Assembly (NCBI GenBank): GCA_937898635.1
Contig: CALEJW010000110.1
Location: forward strand, 1 to 13,266
Length of the DNA: 13,266 nt
From: an uncultured Pseudomonadota bacterium
GTDB taxonomy: Bacteria; Pseudomonadota; Gammaproteobacteria; Burkholderiales; Usitatibacteraceae
Direction of reading: 5' to 3'
How positions within the stretch are numbered: the first letter of the stretch is position 1; each line of letters begins with the position of its first letter. A model generated the notes under the pieces. The model saw only the letters and a program-made list of their open reading frames with translations, was not told the DNA's origin and made no database searches. Shown piece after piece: positions 1 through 7,068 of the stretch. The translations under genes and the position numbers were made by a program.

Positions 1-1
1 C

Positions 2-22
2 GTGAAGCACCTGCTCGGCTGA
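2..22 (+). CDS. C-terminal tail of an unidentified gene (partial)
   Basis: An open frame entering from the left edge reads VKHLLG and then a TGA stop at 20-22. The strong hairpin at 60-91 lies just downstream and carries a T-rich tail in this direction, which fits the end of a plus-strand gene. Six codons are too few to name a product, and a chance frame is possible. Confidence 0.3.
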   Translation: MKHLLG

Positions 23-59
23 GTCGCCCGGGCCCGCGGGCCCGCCGGCTCCACGAAAC

Positions 60-98
60 GGAAACGGGGCGGCCCTGGCCGCCCCGTTTCCTTTCCGG
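60..98 (+). terminator. Intrinsic terminator hairpin
   Basis: A perfect 15-bp inverted repeat (60-74 with 77-91, core GGAAACGGGGCGGCC) is followed on the plus strand by the pyrimidine tail TTTCC. The two-base gap means the real loop would open to ggccctggcc-like pairs. It ends the plus-strand gene at base 22 and may also stop transcripts arriving from the minus-strand gene at 135. Confidence 0.7.
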
Positions 99-102
99 CA
101 TA

Positions 103-125
103 GCCCGCGCGGACCGCGCGCGGGC
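103..125 (-). terminator. GC-rich hairpin downstream of the small exported protein gene
   Basis: A perfect 9-bp inverted repeat (103-111 with 117-125) has a 5-base loop and begins 10 bases after the minus-strand stop at 135-137. No U-tract follows it on the minus strand, so it may act together with the stronger hairpin at 60-91. A 14-bp palindrome at 30-43 belongs to the same cluster. Confidence 0.4.
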
Positions 126-134
126 CAATCGGGC

Positions 135-425
135 CTAGCAGCCGCCTTTCTTCTTCTTCTTCGGGGCTTCCACGGGCTTGGCCTCTTCCTTCTTCATTTC
201 CATCTTGGCCTCGACCTTCTTCTCTTCCATCTTGGCCTCGACTTTCTTCTCGACCTTCTTCTCGACCTTCTTCTTGGCCGTGGCCTTCGTCTCGGTCTTC
301 TTGTCTTCCATCTTCGCCTCGGCCTTGGCTTCGGCCTTGGCGGCGACCTTGTCCTGCGCGAGGACGACGGGGGCCTGCACCATCACGAACGCCCCGGCGA
401 CCAGGGCTGCGAGCAACTTCTTCAT
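135..425 (-). CDS. Small exported lysine/alanine/glutamate-rich repeat protein
   Basis: A 96-residue protein of unknown function. Residues 1-23 form a clear Sec signal peptide (MKKLLAALVAG start, then a hydrophobic stretch, with likely cleavage after VLA before QD). The mature part is almost entirely K, A, E and V with a few M and T. It contains the octad KKVEAKME twice (60-67 and 69-76), KKVE repeats before that, and a highly basic end, KKKKKGGC, carrying its only cysteine. I chose the ATG at 425 over the upstream in-frame one at 491 because a GGAG ribosome-binding site sits 9 bases before it and the signal peptide begins exactly there. The composition suggests an extended or helical, strongly charged periplasmic protein. 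It lies beyond the hairpin that ends the sulfur-compound operon, so it may be transcribed separately. I do not recognise a family. Confidence 0.75.
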   Translation of the reverse strand: MKKLLAALVAGAFVMVQAPVVLAQDKVAAKAEAKAEAKMEDKKTETKATAKKKVEKKVEKKVEAKMEEKKVEAKMEMKKEEAKPVEAPKKKKKGGC

Positions 426-496
426 CGATTGAATCTCCAGGTGGGTTGGGGGGTGGAACGCGCTCTGTAGTTGTACCCGCGCGGCGCGCATTGTAG

Positions 497-533
497 TCGA
501 AAGGGGCTCCCGGCACCCGGGCGCCCCTTTCGA
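497..533 (-). terminator. Long hairpin at the end of the FadL/oxidoreductase operon
   Basis: An 11-bp perfect stem (497-507 with 523-533, core TCGAAAGGGGC) continues past one mismatch into a 5-bp inner stem (509-513 with 517-521) with a CAC loop. It begins 10 bases after the fadL-like stop codon on the minus strand. There is no U-tract beyond it, so termination may be partial, and the structure may instead protect the mRNA 3' end. Confidence 0.55.
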
Positions 534-542
534 TGGCGGTGC

Positions 543-1871
543 CTAGAAGCGGGAGCTGTAGCCCACGCCGACGGTGTACTCCTTGAGCTGGATGGTCTCG
601 CCGGTGGTGGGCGGGGCGCCGAAGGGCACGAAGAGGCTCGCGCCGGACACCTCGTTGTTCCTCGCGTACAGGCCGTAGAAGGTGATCTCGGAATTCGAGT
701 CGAGCCGCCAGGTGGCGCCCAGCGTGTAGTGGTCCTTCACGATGCCGGGGGCGAGGATGTTGAAGGTCACGTCGGCGGGGTTCACCGGGTTCTCGCCGCG
801 GTTGTAGCCGGCGCGCAGGCTGAGCTTCGCGTTCAGCGCGTACTCGGCGCCGAATTTCCAGACGTCGATGTCGCGCCAGCCGAAGCCGGGGCCGTTGGCG
901 CCGCCCATGCACGAGGAGGCGTCGCCGCCGAAGCAGTTGAGGAGAAGCCCGCTCGCGTTGGCGACCGAGCGCGCGTCGGAGTACTTGATGCGCTCCCAGT
1001 CCACGGCCACGAGCCACTTCGCGTCGGGCCGCCAGGCGATGCCGGCGGTGATGTTCGACGGGATGTCGAAGCCGCCCTGCTCGGCGAAGAGGCCCTTGTA
1101 CTTGTCGAGCTCGCCCATGGAGACCTTGCTCGCCCAGGCGAGACCCACGGACACGTTGTCGAACTTCCCGTGGTAGCCCAGGCGCACGCCGAAGCCCGTG
1201 GAGCTCGCGTAGCCGCGGTTGGTGACGTCGCCCGGGCTGGTGGAGAGCCCCGGGTTGTCGAAGGCCTGCAGGCCCTGCGCGCGGAAGCGCTGGTAGGCGA
1301 GGACCGGGGCCACACCCACGCTGTGCGAAGGCGAGAGCTGCATGGCCGCGTAGGGCGCCACCATGAGTTGCATGAGGTCCACGCCCAGGCGGCCGTTGCC
1401 GCACAGGAGGTTGTAGGGCCCCGGCGCGGGATTGAACATCGCGCAGGCGCTCATTGCCGGGACCTGCTCGCCGGCGAAGTCGGTGTTCATCCCGCCGTTG
1501 CCGAACACCGAGAGGCCCACGGCCACGTCGGGGCGCAGCTTGTAGTTGATGCCGAACTCGGGGATCGCGAAGAGGAGGCTGTCGCTGGACGCCGCGCCGT
1601 CGATGCCGGCGGGACCCGACCCCGTGCGCGAGACCTCGCGCCGCGGCATGAAGAACTGCACGCCGGCCTGCCAGGTGCTGGGCAGGGACGTCATGGCCGC
1701 GGGGTTCACCGCGCCGCCGAAGGGCTCGTCGGCGATCGCGACCGTGGCGCCGCCCATGCCGAGGGACTTGAGCCCGTAGGCGTGGGAGAAGTAGCCGTTG
1801 GTCGCGAGCGAGGCCGTCGGCAGGGCGAGCCCGGCGAGCGCGAGCGCCCGGACGAGAGTCTTGGTCTTCAT
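543..1871 (-). CDS. FadL/OmpP1/TodX-family outer-membrane transport protein
   Basis: A 442-residue outer-membrane beta-barrel. Residues 1-23 are a signal peptide ending SLA, followed by TNGYFSHAYG, the family's N-terminal motif. Next come a GMGGA segment and an NPAAMTSLP segment; in FadL this N-terminal region forms the hatch inside the barrel. The last residues are YSSRF, with the terminal phenylalanine used for barrel insertion. FadL-family channels pass hydrophobic molecules (fatty acids, aromatics) through the outer membrane. The start lies 35 bases after the second YeeE-like gene with an AGGA site upstream, so it is probably the last gene of the molybdoenzyme operon. That position suggests uptake of a hydrophobic or sulfur-containing substrate rather than fatty acids, but this is inference from context only. 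Family assignment is secure. Confidence 0.9.
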   Translation of the reverse strand: MKTKTLVRALALAGLALPTASLATNGYFSHAYGLKSLGMGGATVAIADEPFGGAVNPAAMTSLPSTWQAGVQFFMPRREVSRTGSGPAGIDGAASSDSLLFAIPEFGINYKLRPDVAVGLSVFGNGGMNTDFAGEQVPAMSACAMFNPAPGPYNLLCGNGRLGVDLMQLMVAPYAAMQLSPSHSVGVAPVLAYQRFRAQGLQAFDNPGLSTSPGDVTNRGYASSTGFGVRLGYHGKFDNVSVGLAWASKVSMGELDKYKGLFAEQGGFDIPSNITAGIAWRPDAKWLVAVDWERIKYSDARSVANASGLLLNCFGGDASSCMGGANGPGFGWRDIDVWKFGAEYALNAKLSLRAGYNRGENPVNPADVTFNILAPGIVKDHYTLGATWRLDSNSEITFYGLYARNNEVSGASLFVPFGAPPTTGETIQLKEYTVGVGYSSRF

Positions 1872-1906
1872 GGTGTCGTTGTCCTGTGCGTGGAGGGAAA
1901 GGGGGG

Positions 1907-2497
1907 TCAGGGGCGAAGCCCGGCGAAGCGCCGCTCGGCGGCCTTCATGCCCCAGGCGGCGAGCCCGAGGAAGGCGACGAAGGCGAGCACGAACCAGCCC
2001 ATGGGGATGCCGGTGAGGCCGGGAAGCGTCACGTCCGGCTGCGCCGACGAGGCGAGCCAGGCGTCGAGTCCGGTGAGGAACTCGGCGTAGGCGTAGGAGC
2101 CGGCGAAGATCCCGGCCACGAAGGCGAGCCCGTCGAGGCGGCCGGTGGCGCAGGCGGCGACGGAAGTGCCGGGGCAGTAGCCGCCGATCACGAACCCGGC
2201 GCCGAAGACGAGGCCGCCGATGATCGCCGCCGGGTAGTTGGTCGGCTCGATGTAGAGCATGGCGAAGTCGAGCTCGCCCGCGGCGGTGAGCAGGAAGATC
2301 CCGACGAGCGCGGTCACGATCGCCGTGAACATCACCTTCACCACGGCCATGTCGTAGAGGTAGAAGACGGCCATGAGCTTCCTCGCGCTGCCGAAGCCGG
2401 CGCGCTCGAGGAAGAAGCCGAAGCCCAGGCCGATCACCACGGCCAGCGCGAGGGAGGTGAGCTGCGTGAATTCCATCGAGTAGGTGAGGGGAAACAT
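1907..2497 (-). CDS. YeeE/YedE-family sulfur-transport membrane protein (second half-transporter)
   Basis: A 196-residue integral membrane protein with about five hydrophobic segments. It carries the family signature GFVIGGYCPGTSVAACATGR at about residues 101-120, with Cys108 and Cys116. In the thiosulfate transporter YeeE/TsuA, conserved cysteines line the substrate path, and the cysteines here are the likely counterparts. The ATG at 2497 was chosen because its A is shared with the stop codon of the upstream gene (TGATG) and an AAAGGAG site precedes it; the longer upstream frame is an antisense-like extension without hydrophobic character. Together with its partner it makes a two-piece transporter, as seen for other half-length YeeE/YedE pairs. 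The likely cargo is an inorganic sulfur species, moved across the inner membrane for the neighbouring oxidoreductase. The exact substrate is not determined. Confidence 0.85.
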   Translation of the reverse strand: MFPLTYSMEFTQLTSLALAVVIGLGFGFFLERAGFGSARKLMAVFYLYDMAVVKVMFTAIVTALVGIFLLTAAGELDFAMLYIEPTNYPAAIIGGLVFGAGFVIGGYCPGTSVAACATGRLDGLAFVAGIFAGSYAYAEFLTGLDAWLASSAQPDVTLPGLTGIPMGWFVLAFVAFLGLAAWGMKAAERRFAGLRP

Positions 2498-3054
2498 CAG
2501 AGCCACTCCTTTCGCGCCATCCACGCCACGGAGTAGCCCGCGACGAAGACGGCCAGCATGAAGACGAGGCTTCCGGCGTTGAGGACCGAGGCGCCGGTGA
2601 GGGCCTGGCCGCTGGTGCAGCCGCGCGCGATCTTGGCGCCGACCCCGGCGATGACGCCGCCGGCGAGCGCGAGCGCGAGGCGCTGGCCGTCGCTCAGCCG
2701 CGGGCCCTTCTCCACCGTGACGGCGAAGCGCCCGGCGACGAGTCCGGAGACCGCCGCCCCGACGAACGTGCCCACCAGGAGCCACGTGAGCCACGCCGTG
2801 AGCGGCGAGCCGCTCGCGAGGTAGCGGGCGTGTATCTCGCTCGCCTGGGCGTGCTCCGGCGAGATCGCGTTGGCGATCCACGCGGCGACGGAGGAATAGG
2901 CGCCCGTGGCGCCGAGCCCGCGGCCCTCGACGAGGTAGGCGGCGAGCAGCACCAGCCCGAGGCCGAAGCCCGCGAGGTAGGGGTTCCAGAAGGGCGCGGG
3001 CTTCGCTTTCGCGTTCTCCCGCGCCGGGAAGCCTGTTGCGGTGGTGACGTTCAT
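2497..3054 (-). CDS. YeeE/YedE-family sulfur-transport membrane protein (first half-transporter)
   Basis: A 185-residue membrane protein. Hydrophobic segments lie at about 27-42, 88-108, 127-142 and 160-179. The family signature RGCTSGQALTG at about 144-154 contains Cys146, its only cysteine. It begins with a short soluble N-terminus rich in K and A. The ATG at 3054 has an excellent GGAAAGGAGA ribosome-binding site, lies 13 bases after the NrfD-type gene, and its stop overlaps the next start by one base, so the two halves are probably made together. Long YeeE/TsuA proteins carry both halves in one chain; here they are separate. The role in sulfur-compound import is inferred from the family and the reductase operon. 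Confidence 0.85.
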   Translation of the reverse strand: MNVTTATGFPARENAKAKPAPFWNPYLAGFGLGLVLLAAYLVEGRGLGATGAYSSVAAWIANAISPEHAQASEIHARYLASGSPLTAWLTWLLVGTFVGAAVSGLVAGRFAVTVEKGPRLSDGQRLALALAGGVIAGVGAKIARGCTSGQALTGASVLNAGSLVFMLAVFVAGYSVAWMARKEWL

Positions 3055-3067
3055 CGGTTCTCCTTTC

Positions 3068-4114
3068 CTACATTCCGGATGCGGCGATCATGTGGCTTGC
3101 CTGCCCGGCGCCGACCATGACCCAGCGCAGCGCGAAGCCGCCGGCGAGGACCAGCAGCGCCGGGACGACGGTGTGCGGGATGCGGTGGCCGAGCTCGAGG
3201 GACTGCAGCGCGAGCGGCACGACGATGCCCGCGGCGATGACCACGCCCCAGAAGACGAGCGCGTACTTGCCGCCGAGCAGCAGGTCCGCCGCGGCCGCGT
3301 GCGAGGCCGAGCTCGTGAAGAGCCCGATGAAGAGGAGCCCGATCAGCACCAGCTCGACGGCGAGGAAGCCCAGGTCCGCCTTGACCAGCCCGTCGGCGGT
3401 GCGCGGCTCGGGCGGGTTCGCGCCGAGGGGCTGCACGAGCATCGCGAACGCGCCGCCGAGGAAGCCGCGCGGCGCGGGATGCCCCGGCACGAGGCTCGAG
3501 ACCAGGTGCACCATGGCCGCCGCGGCGGAGAGCCCCGAGACGAGGAAGAGCGGCCCCAGGATCGCGCTGTTCCAGAGCGGCCGCGCGACCATGGTCGAGA
3601 GCAGGATCCCGGTGTAGATGCCCAGGCCGATGCCGAGCAGCACGTTCGCGTAGGCGAGCGCCTTCACCAGGCCGGGGCGCGCGAGGATCGCGTCGGAAAG
3701 CCTGTGCAGGACCGGCAGGCGCTCTCCCGCCCACGGCCACGCCTGCGGCAGGCGGATGAGCGCCGAGGCCACGAGGACGGGATAGACGAGGATGAGCACC
3801 CAGGAGCCCCAGGACATGGGCGAGGTGGGCTCGAAGGCGGTGTAGACGCGCCAGACGAAGAGCTTGTGCGCGAGGTCGAGGAAGAGCGCGCCCATGCCGA
3901 GGTTCAGCAGGACGAAGCCCAGCACCGGCGTCTGCACGCTGTAGAAGCTCTCGGGGCGCTCGCCCCGGGCGAGGCGCAGCATGTTCAGGCCCGCGAGGAC
4001 CATCATGCCGGCGATCATGCCCCCGAAGAAGAGGTAGACCGGGATCTCCCAGCTCCAGACCGAGAGCACCGGGTCCACGAGCGGATTGTGGCGGGTGGTG
4101 GTGATTTCGAGCAT
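3068..4114 (-). CDS. NrfD/PsrC-family membrane anchor and quinone-interacting subunit
   Basis: A 348-residue protein with about eight to nine hydrophobic segments, close to the usual PsrC length. The N-terminus, with NPLVDPVLSVWSWEIPVYLFF cut by a short loop before the first long helix, is typical of NrfD/PsrC proteins. Such subunits hold the enzyme on the membrane and pass electrons between the quinone pool and the Fe-S subunit. The ATG at 4114 lies 11 bases after the Fe-S gene and has an AAAGG site; upstream in-frame codons overlap that gene out of frame and look non-coding. The gene order catalytic, Fe-S, membrane subunit is that of psrABC, phsABC and soeABC, so the reaction (polysulfide or thiosulfate reduction, or sulfite oxidation) cannot be decided from this subunit. 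Confidence 0.87.
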   Translation of the reverse strand: MLEITTTRHNPLVDPVLSVWSWEIPVYLFFGGMIAGMMVLAGLNMLRLARGERPESFYSVQTPVLGFVLLNLGMGALFLDLAHKLFVWRVYTAFEPTSPMSWGSWVLILVYPVLVASALIRLPQAWPWAGERLPVLHRLSDAILARPGLVKALAYANVLLGIGLGIYTGILLSTMVARPLWNSAILGPLFLVSGLSAAAAMVHLVSSLVPGHPAPRGFLGGAFAMLVQPLGANPPEPRTADGLVKADLGFLAVELVLIGLLFIGLFTSSASHAAAADLLLGGKYALVFWGVVIAAGIVVPLALQSLELGHRIPHTVVPALLVLAGGFALRWVMVGAGQASHMIAASGM

Positions 4115-4125
4115 GGCGGTCGCCT

Positions 4126-4665
4126 TTAGTCCAGGTAGAAGACGCGCGGCTTCGTGCCGGCTTCCGGAAGCAGGGTGTGGTGCCGGCGCGAGGCGAGGAG
4201 CTGGCTCACCGCGCTCTTCGGGTCGTCCAGGTCGCCGAAGTGCATGCAGTGCGTCGGGCACACGGAGACGCAGGCGGGATCGAGGCCGTCCTTCACGCGG
4301 TGCAGGCAGAAGGTGCACTTGTCGGCGTAGCCGTCGGGGTGCACGAAGCGCGCGCCGTAGGGGCAGGCCGAGAGGCAGGCCTTGCAGCCGATGCACTTGT
4401 CGGCCGTGACCTGCACCGTCCTGCCGAAGTCCTCCACGTGGCTGGCACCCGTCGGGCAGCAGGTGACGCACGGCGGGTTGTCGCAGTGGTTGCAGCGCTC
4501 CGAGCGGATCTCCATCGTGAGCGTCGGGAAGGTCCCGCGCGTCTCGGTCACGATCCAGTCGCGGCAGTGTCCCTGGGGGACGTCGTTCTCCGTCTGGCAG
4601 GCGACCACGCAGTCCATGCAGCCGACGCACTTGAGGGTATCGATGACCATGCCGAAACGAGCCAT
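4126..4665 (-). CDS. PsrB/PhsB-like [4Fe-4S] electron-transfer subunit
   Basis: A 179-residue ferredoxin-like subunit with sixteen cysteines in four cluster motifs: C13-C16-C19-C23; C58-C61-C66-C70 followed by P; C91-C94-C97-C101 followed by P; and C117-C120-C132-C136 followed by P. This is the standard four-cluster arrangement of the PsrB/PhsB/DmsB group, which forms a wire between the molybdopterin subunit and the membrane quinone site. There is no signal peptide, as expected for a subunit exported as a passenger with its Tat-signal partner. The ATG at 4665 has a strong AAAGGAGG site and is separated from the catalytic gene's stop by a single base, so translation is probably coupled. An additional Cys34 and Cys69 lie outside the usual motif. 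Confidence 0.92.
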   Translation of the reverse strand: MARFGMVIDTLKCVGCMDCVVACQTENDVPQGHCRDWIVTETRGTFPTLTMEIRSERCNHCDNPPCVTCCPTGASHVEDFGRTVQVTADKCIGCKACLSACPYGARFVHPDGYADKCTFCLHRVKDGLDPACVSVCPTHCMHFGDLDDPKSAVSQLLASRRHHTLLPEAGTKPRVFYLD

Positions 4666-4666
4666 C

Positions 4667-6862
4667 TCACGCCTCCTTTTCGAAAGTCACGAAGTTCTGG
4701 TGGATGCTCGTCCCGCCCATCAGCGGGTCGACCTTGTAGCGCGTGTTGAGCTGGGCCGCGCTCGCGCCCTTGAGGTAGGCCCGCTTGAGCATCGGGCTGG
4801 TGTGGCCGAAGCCGTAGACCATGTAGAGCGTGTCGGGCCGGATGCGCTGGGTGGCCTTCACCCGGATGCGGTTGGAGACCACGCCGTCCTGGTTCCTGAG
4901 CTTCACGTACTGGCCGTTCTTCAGCCCCGCGGCGTCCGCGGTGGCGGCGTTCACCCAGAGCTCGTTCTCCTTCATGAGGTCGGCGAGCAGCGGGTTGGTC
5001 TGCGTGCGGCTGAAGGTGTGGACGGGCGCCCGCCCGGTGATGAGGCGGAAGAACCCGGCCGGCGCCGCCTCGGGCGCCGTGTACTTCGGGACCGGGTCGA
5101 AGCCCGCCTTGGCGAGCTGGTCGGACCAGAACTCGACCTTGCCCGAGGGCGTGTCGAAGGCGAGCTCCGCGCCTTCCTCGACCGTGATCGGCGTCTTCGC
5201 GCCCATCACGATGCCTTCCTGGCGCAGCTTCGCGTAGTCGATGCCGCTCTTCTCGCAGCGCTTCGCGAGGTACTCGTCCATGTCCTTGAAGGGCATGAAC
5301 TCGCCCACGCCGAGGCGCCCGGCGAGCTGCTGGGCCATCCACCACGCGGGCTTCTGTTCGCCGGGCGGCGCCACCACCGGCTGGCGCAGCGCGGTCCAGC
5401 CCTGGCGGCCCCAGCCGACGTAGAGGTCGTCGTGGCGCTCGAGGAACATGGACTCGGGCAGGACCACGTCGGCGTAGCCCGCGATCTCGCTGGGGTGCGT
5501 CTCCACCACCACGAGGAGGTCGAGCTTCGAGATCGCCTCGAGCGTCTCCTTCTCGTTCGGCAGCGTCTGCAGCAGGTTGGTCGCGTAGACCACCCAGCCC
5601 TTGATCGGGTAGGGCTTGCCGGTGATCGTCGCCTCGCGAAGGCCCGTGGAGACCTCCTCGTCGGCGAACGGCCAGCGCCCGTCGGGGTTGTCGACCTTGG
5701 GCTTCGCCGCGGCGGGGAACTTCGGGAATCCGTAGCCCGCCACGCTCATGCCGGCCTGCAGGAAGAGCCCGCCCTGGCGGCCCCAGTTGCCCAGGAGCGC
5801 GTTCAGGAGCGCGGTGGCGCGCGAGCGCTGCGCGTCGTCGCCGTTCCAGTTGGTGCGCCGGCCCGGGTGCACGAGGGCGGCGGGACGGTGGCTCGCCATT
5901 TCCCGCGCGGTGGCGCGGATGGTGGCGGCGGCGATGCCCGTCTCGGCTTCGGCCCACTCGGGCGTGTTCGCCTTGATCGCCTCGGCGAACTTGTCGAAGC
6001 CGTGCCCGTGCTTCGCGACGAACGCCTTGTCGTGCAGCCCCTCGGTCACGAGCACGTTCATCCACGCGAGGATGAGCGCGAGGTCCGTGCCGGGCTTCAC
6101 CGGCAGCCAGTGCTTCGCCTTGCTCGCGGCGACGGAGTGGCGCGGGTCCACGACGATGATGGTCGCCTTGTTCGCCACGGCCTGGGCGAACTCCTGGACC
6201 TGGGTGTTGTGCATGTTCTCGCCGAGGTGCGTGCCGATGAGCACGAGGCACTTCGTGTTGGCGATGTCGGTGGGCTCGGGCGAGCCCAGGCCGGTGCCGT
6301 AGGTGAGGAGGTTGCCGATGTCGCGGGGGCCGCGGCACTGCGCGAAGGAGGGCGCGGCCTTGTTGATGCAGCCGTAGGCGCGCATCACGTGCTCGAAGAA
6401 GCGCGCGCCCGTGCCGTGCTTCCACAGGGCGATCGACTCGGGGCCGTGCTCGGCCGCGATCTTCTTCATCCGGTCGGCGATGTGGTTGAACGCCTCGTCC
6501 CAGGTCACGGCCGTCCACTCTTCCTTGCCGCGCTCGCCGCGGCGGATGAGGGGCTTCTGCAGGCGGTCCGGGTCGTAGTGCGAGCCGACGGCGCCGGTGC
6601 CGCGCGGGCAGAGGCGGCCGCGGCTCATCGGGTCCCGCGGATTGCCGACGAACTTCCAGAGCTTGCCGTCGCGGACGTGGGCGATGCCGCCGCACTTCCA
6701 GAAGCACATCTCGCAATAGGTCGGGATCGTCTCCACCTTGCCCGGCGCGGGCTTCGCGCCCATGGCGAAGGACGGGACCACGGGGACCTGGGAGCCGACG
6801 GCGCCGGCGCCGAAGGTGGCGGCGCTGATCTTGAGGAATCTCCTGCGGGACAGGGCTTGCAT
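4667..6862 (-). CDS. Tat-exported molybdopterin oxidoreductase, catalytic subunit (Psr/Phs-like)
   Basis: A 731-residue member of the DMSO-reductase/complex-iron-sulfur molybdoenzyme family. Residues 5-11, SRRRFLK, are an exact Tat motif, followed by a hydrophobic stretch. The [4Fe-4S] site is C50-x2-C53-x3-C57-x27-C85. Cys176 in FAQCRGPRD is the best candidate for the molybdenum ligand, near the position used in polysulfide reductases; Cys165 is an alternative. VVDPRHS, HPGRRTNWNG and the C-terminal TFSRTQTNPL segment fit the bis-MGD-binding domains. The length matches PsrA and PhsA (about 750), shorter than SoeA or tetrathionate reductase. It should act in the periplasm, probably reducing or oxidising an inorganic sulfur compound. 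Arsenate cannot be excluded because an ArsR-family gene lies opposite. It is the first gene of the operon, with a GAGG site and a short leader behind an FNR box. Confidence 0.88.
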   Translation of the reverse strand: MQALSRRRFLKISAATFGAGAVGSQVPVVPSFAMGAKPAPGKVETIPTYCEMCFWKCGGIAHVRDGKLWKFVGNPRDPMSRGRLCPRGTGAVGSHYDPDRLQKPLIRRGERGKEEWTAVTWDEAFNHIADRMKKIAAEHGPESIALWKHGTGARFFEHVMRAYGCINKAAPSFAQCRGPRDIGNLLTYGTGLGSPEPTDIANTKCLVLIGTHLGENMHNTQVQEFAQAVANKATIIVVDPRHSVAASKAKHWLPVKPGTDLALILAWMNVLVTEGLHDKAFVAKHGHGFDKFAEAIKANTPEWAEAETGIAAATIRATAREMASHRPAALVHPGRRTNWNGDDAQRSRATALLNALLGNWGRQGGLFLQAGMSVAGYGFPKFPAAAKPKVDNPDGRWPFADEEVSTGLREATITGKPYPIKGWVVYATNLLQTLPNEKETLEAISKLDLLVVVETHPSEIAGYADVVLPESMFLERHDDLYVGWGRQGWTALRQPVVAPPGEQKPAWWMAQQLAGRLGVGEFMPFKDMDEYLAKRCEKSGIDYAKLRQEGIVMGAKTPITVEEGAELAFDTPSGKVEFWSDQLAKAGFDPVPKYTAPEAAPAGFFRLITGRAPVHTFSRTQTNPLLADLMKENELWVNAATADAAGLKNGQYVKLRNQDGVVSNRIRVKATQRIRPDTLYMVYGFGHTSPMLKRAYLKGASAAQLNTRYKVDPLMGGTSIHQNFVTFEKEA

Positions 6863-6893
6863 CTTCAGCCTCGCGTTCGGTTGCGTACGGGCT

Positions 6894-6936
6894 TATTTCA
6901 AACCTTTTTACATTAGTAGGGACTGATATGGATCAA
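6894..6936 (-). promoter_or_regulatory. Predicted FNR-activated promoter of the molybdoenzyme operon
   Basis: If FNR binds the box centred at 6929.5 at the classic -41.5 position, transcription would start at about 6888. The sequence at the expected -10 place (6900-6895 on the minus strand) is TGAAAT, four of six matches to TATAAT. The start codon at 6862 would then lie 26 bases into the mRNA, behind a GAGG site. No good -35 hexamer is needed in this promoter class, and none is evident. The start site is inferred, not seen. Confidence 0.5.
6923..6936. promoter_or_regulatory. FNR/Anr-type box
   Basis: CTGATATGGATCAA, read on the minus strand as TTGATCCATATCAG, matches the FNR consensus TTGAT-N4-ATCAA at nine of ten defined bases. 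It lies between two divergent genes in the only AT-richer patch of the area. FNR/Anr proteins bind such sites when oxygen is low, which fits an anaerobic respiratory enzyme. Confidence 0.65.
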
Positions 6937-6950
6937 CCGGGAGGCCGGTT
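6935..6950. promoter_or_regulatory. Inverted repeat, candidate ArsR-family operator
   Basis: AACCGG-GAGG-CCGGTT is a perfect 6-bp inverted repeat overlapping the edge of the FNR box. Imperfect outer arms TATG (6927-6930) and CATA (6952-6955) extend it. Its position between the regulator and its probable target suits an operator for the divergent ArsR-family protein, so that bound repressor would compete with FNR. The assignment is by position only. Confidence 0.4.
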
Positions 6951-7068
6951 TCATAGGTAAATTGGAGACGGTGCACGAGCCGGCGTTGGCCTTTCGGACC
7001 ATGGCATGTTGAAATGTCGCGGACGAAGAGCCACTCGCGGGTACCCCGCAACCGGAAGGAGGCCCTCC

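Noticed and set aside
188..300. Short repeated CTTCTTCTCGACC units as a CRISPR or satellite repeat
   Set aside because: They simply encode the KKVE/KKVEAKME protein repeats and have no spacers.
471..2090. 539-codon open frame on the plus strand opposite the FadL-like gene
   Set aside because: Same shadow pattern; the opposite strand holds a complete signal peptide and barrel protein.
4126..6862. SoeABC sulfite dehydrogenase as the name for the complex
   Set aside because: SoeA is normally longer and cytoplasmic. Here the catalytic subunit has an exact Tat motif and PsrA/PhsA length, so Psr/Phs-like is preferred without fixing the substrate.
4382..6916. 844-codon open frame on the plus strand opposite the molybdoenzyme gene
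   Set aside because: It is antisense to a gene with clear catalytic motifs, is full of V, R, H, A and G typical of GC-rich shadow frames, and has no recognisable domain.
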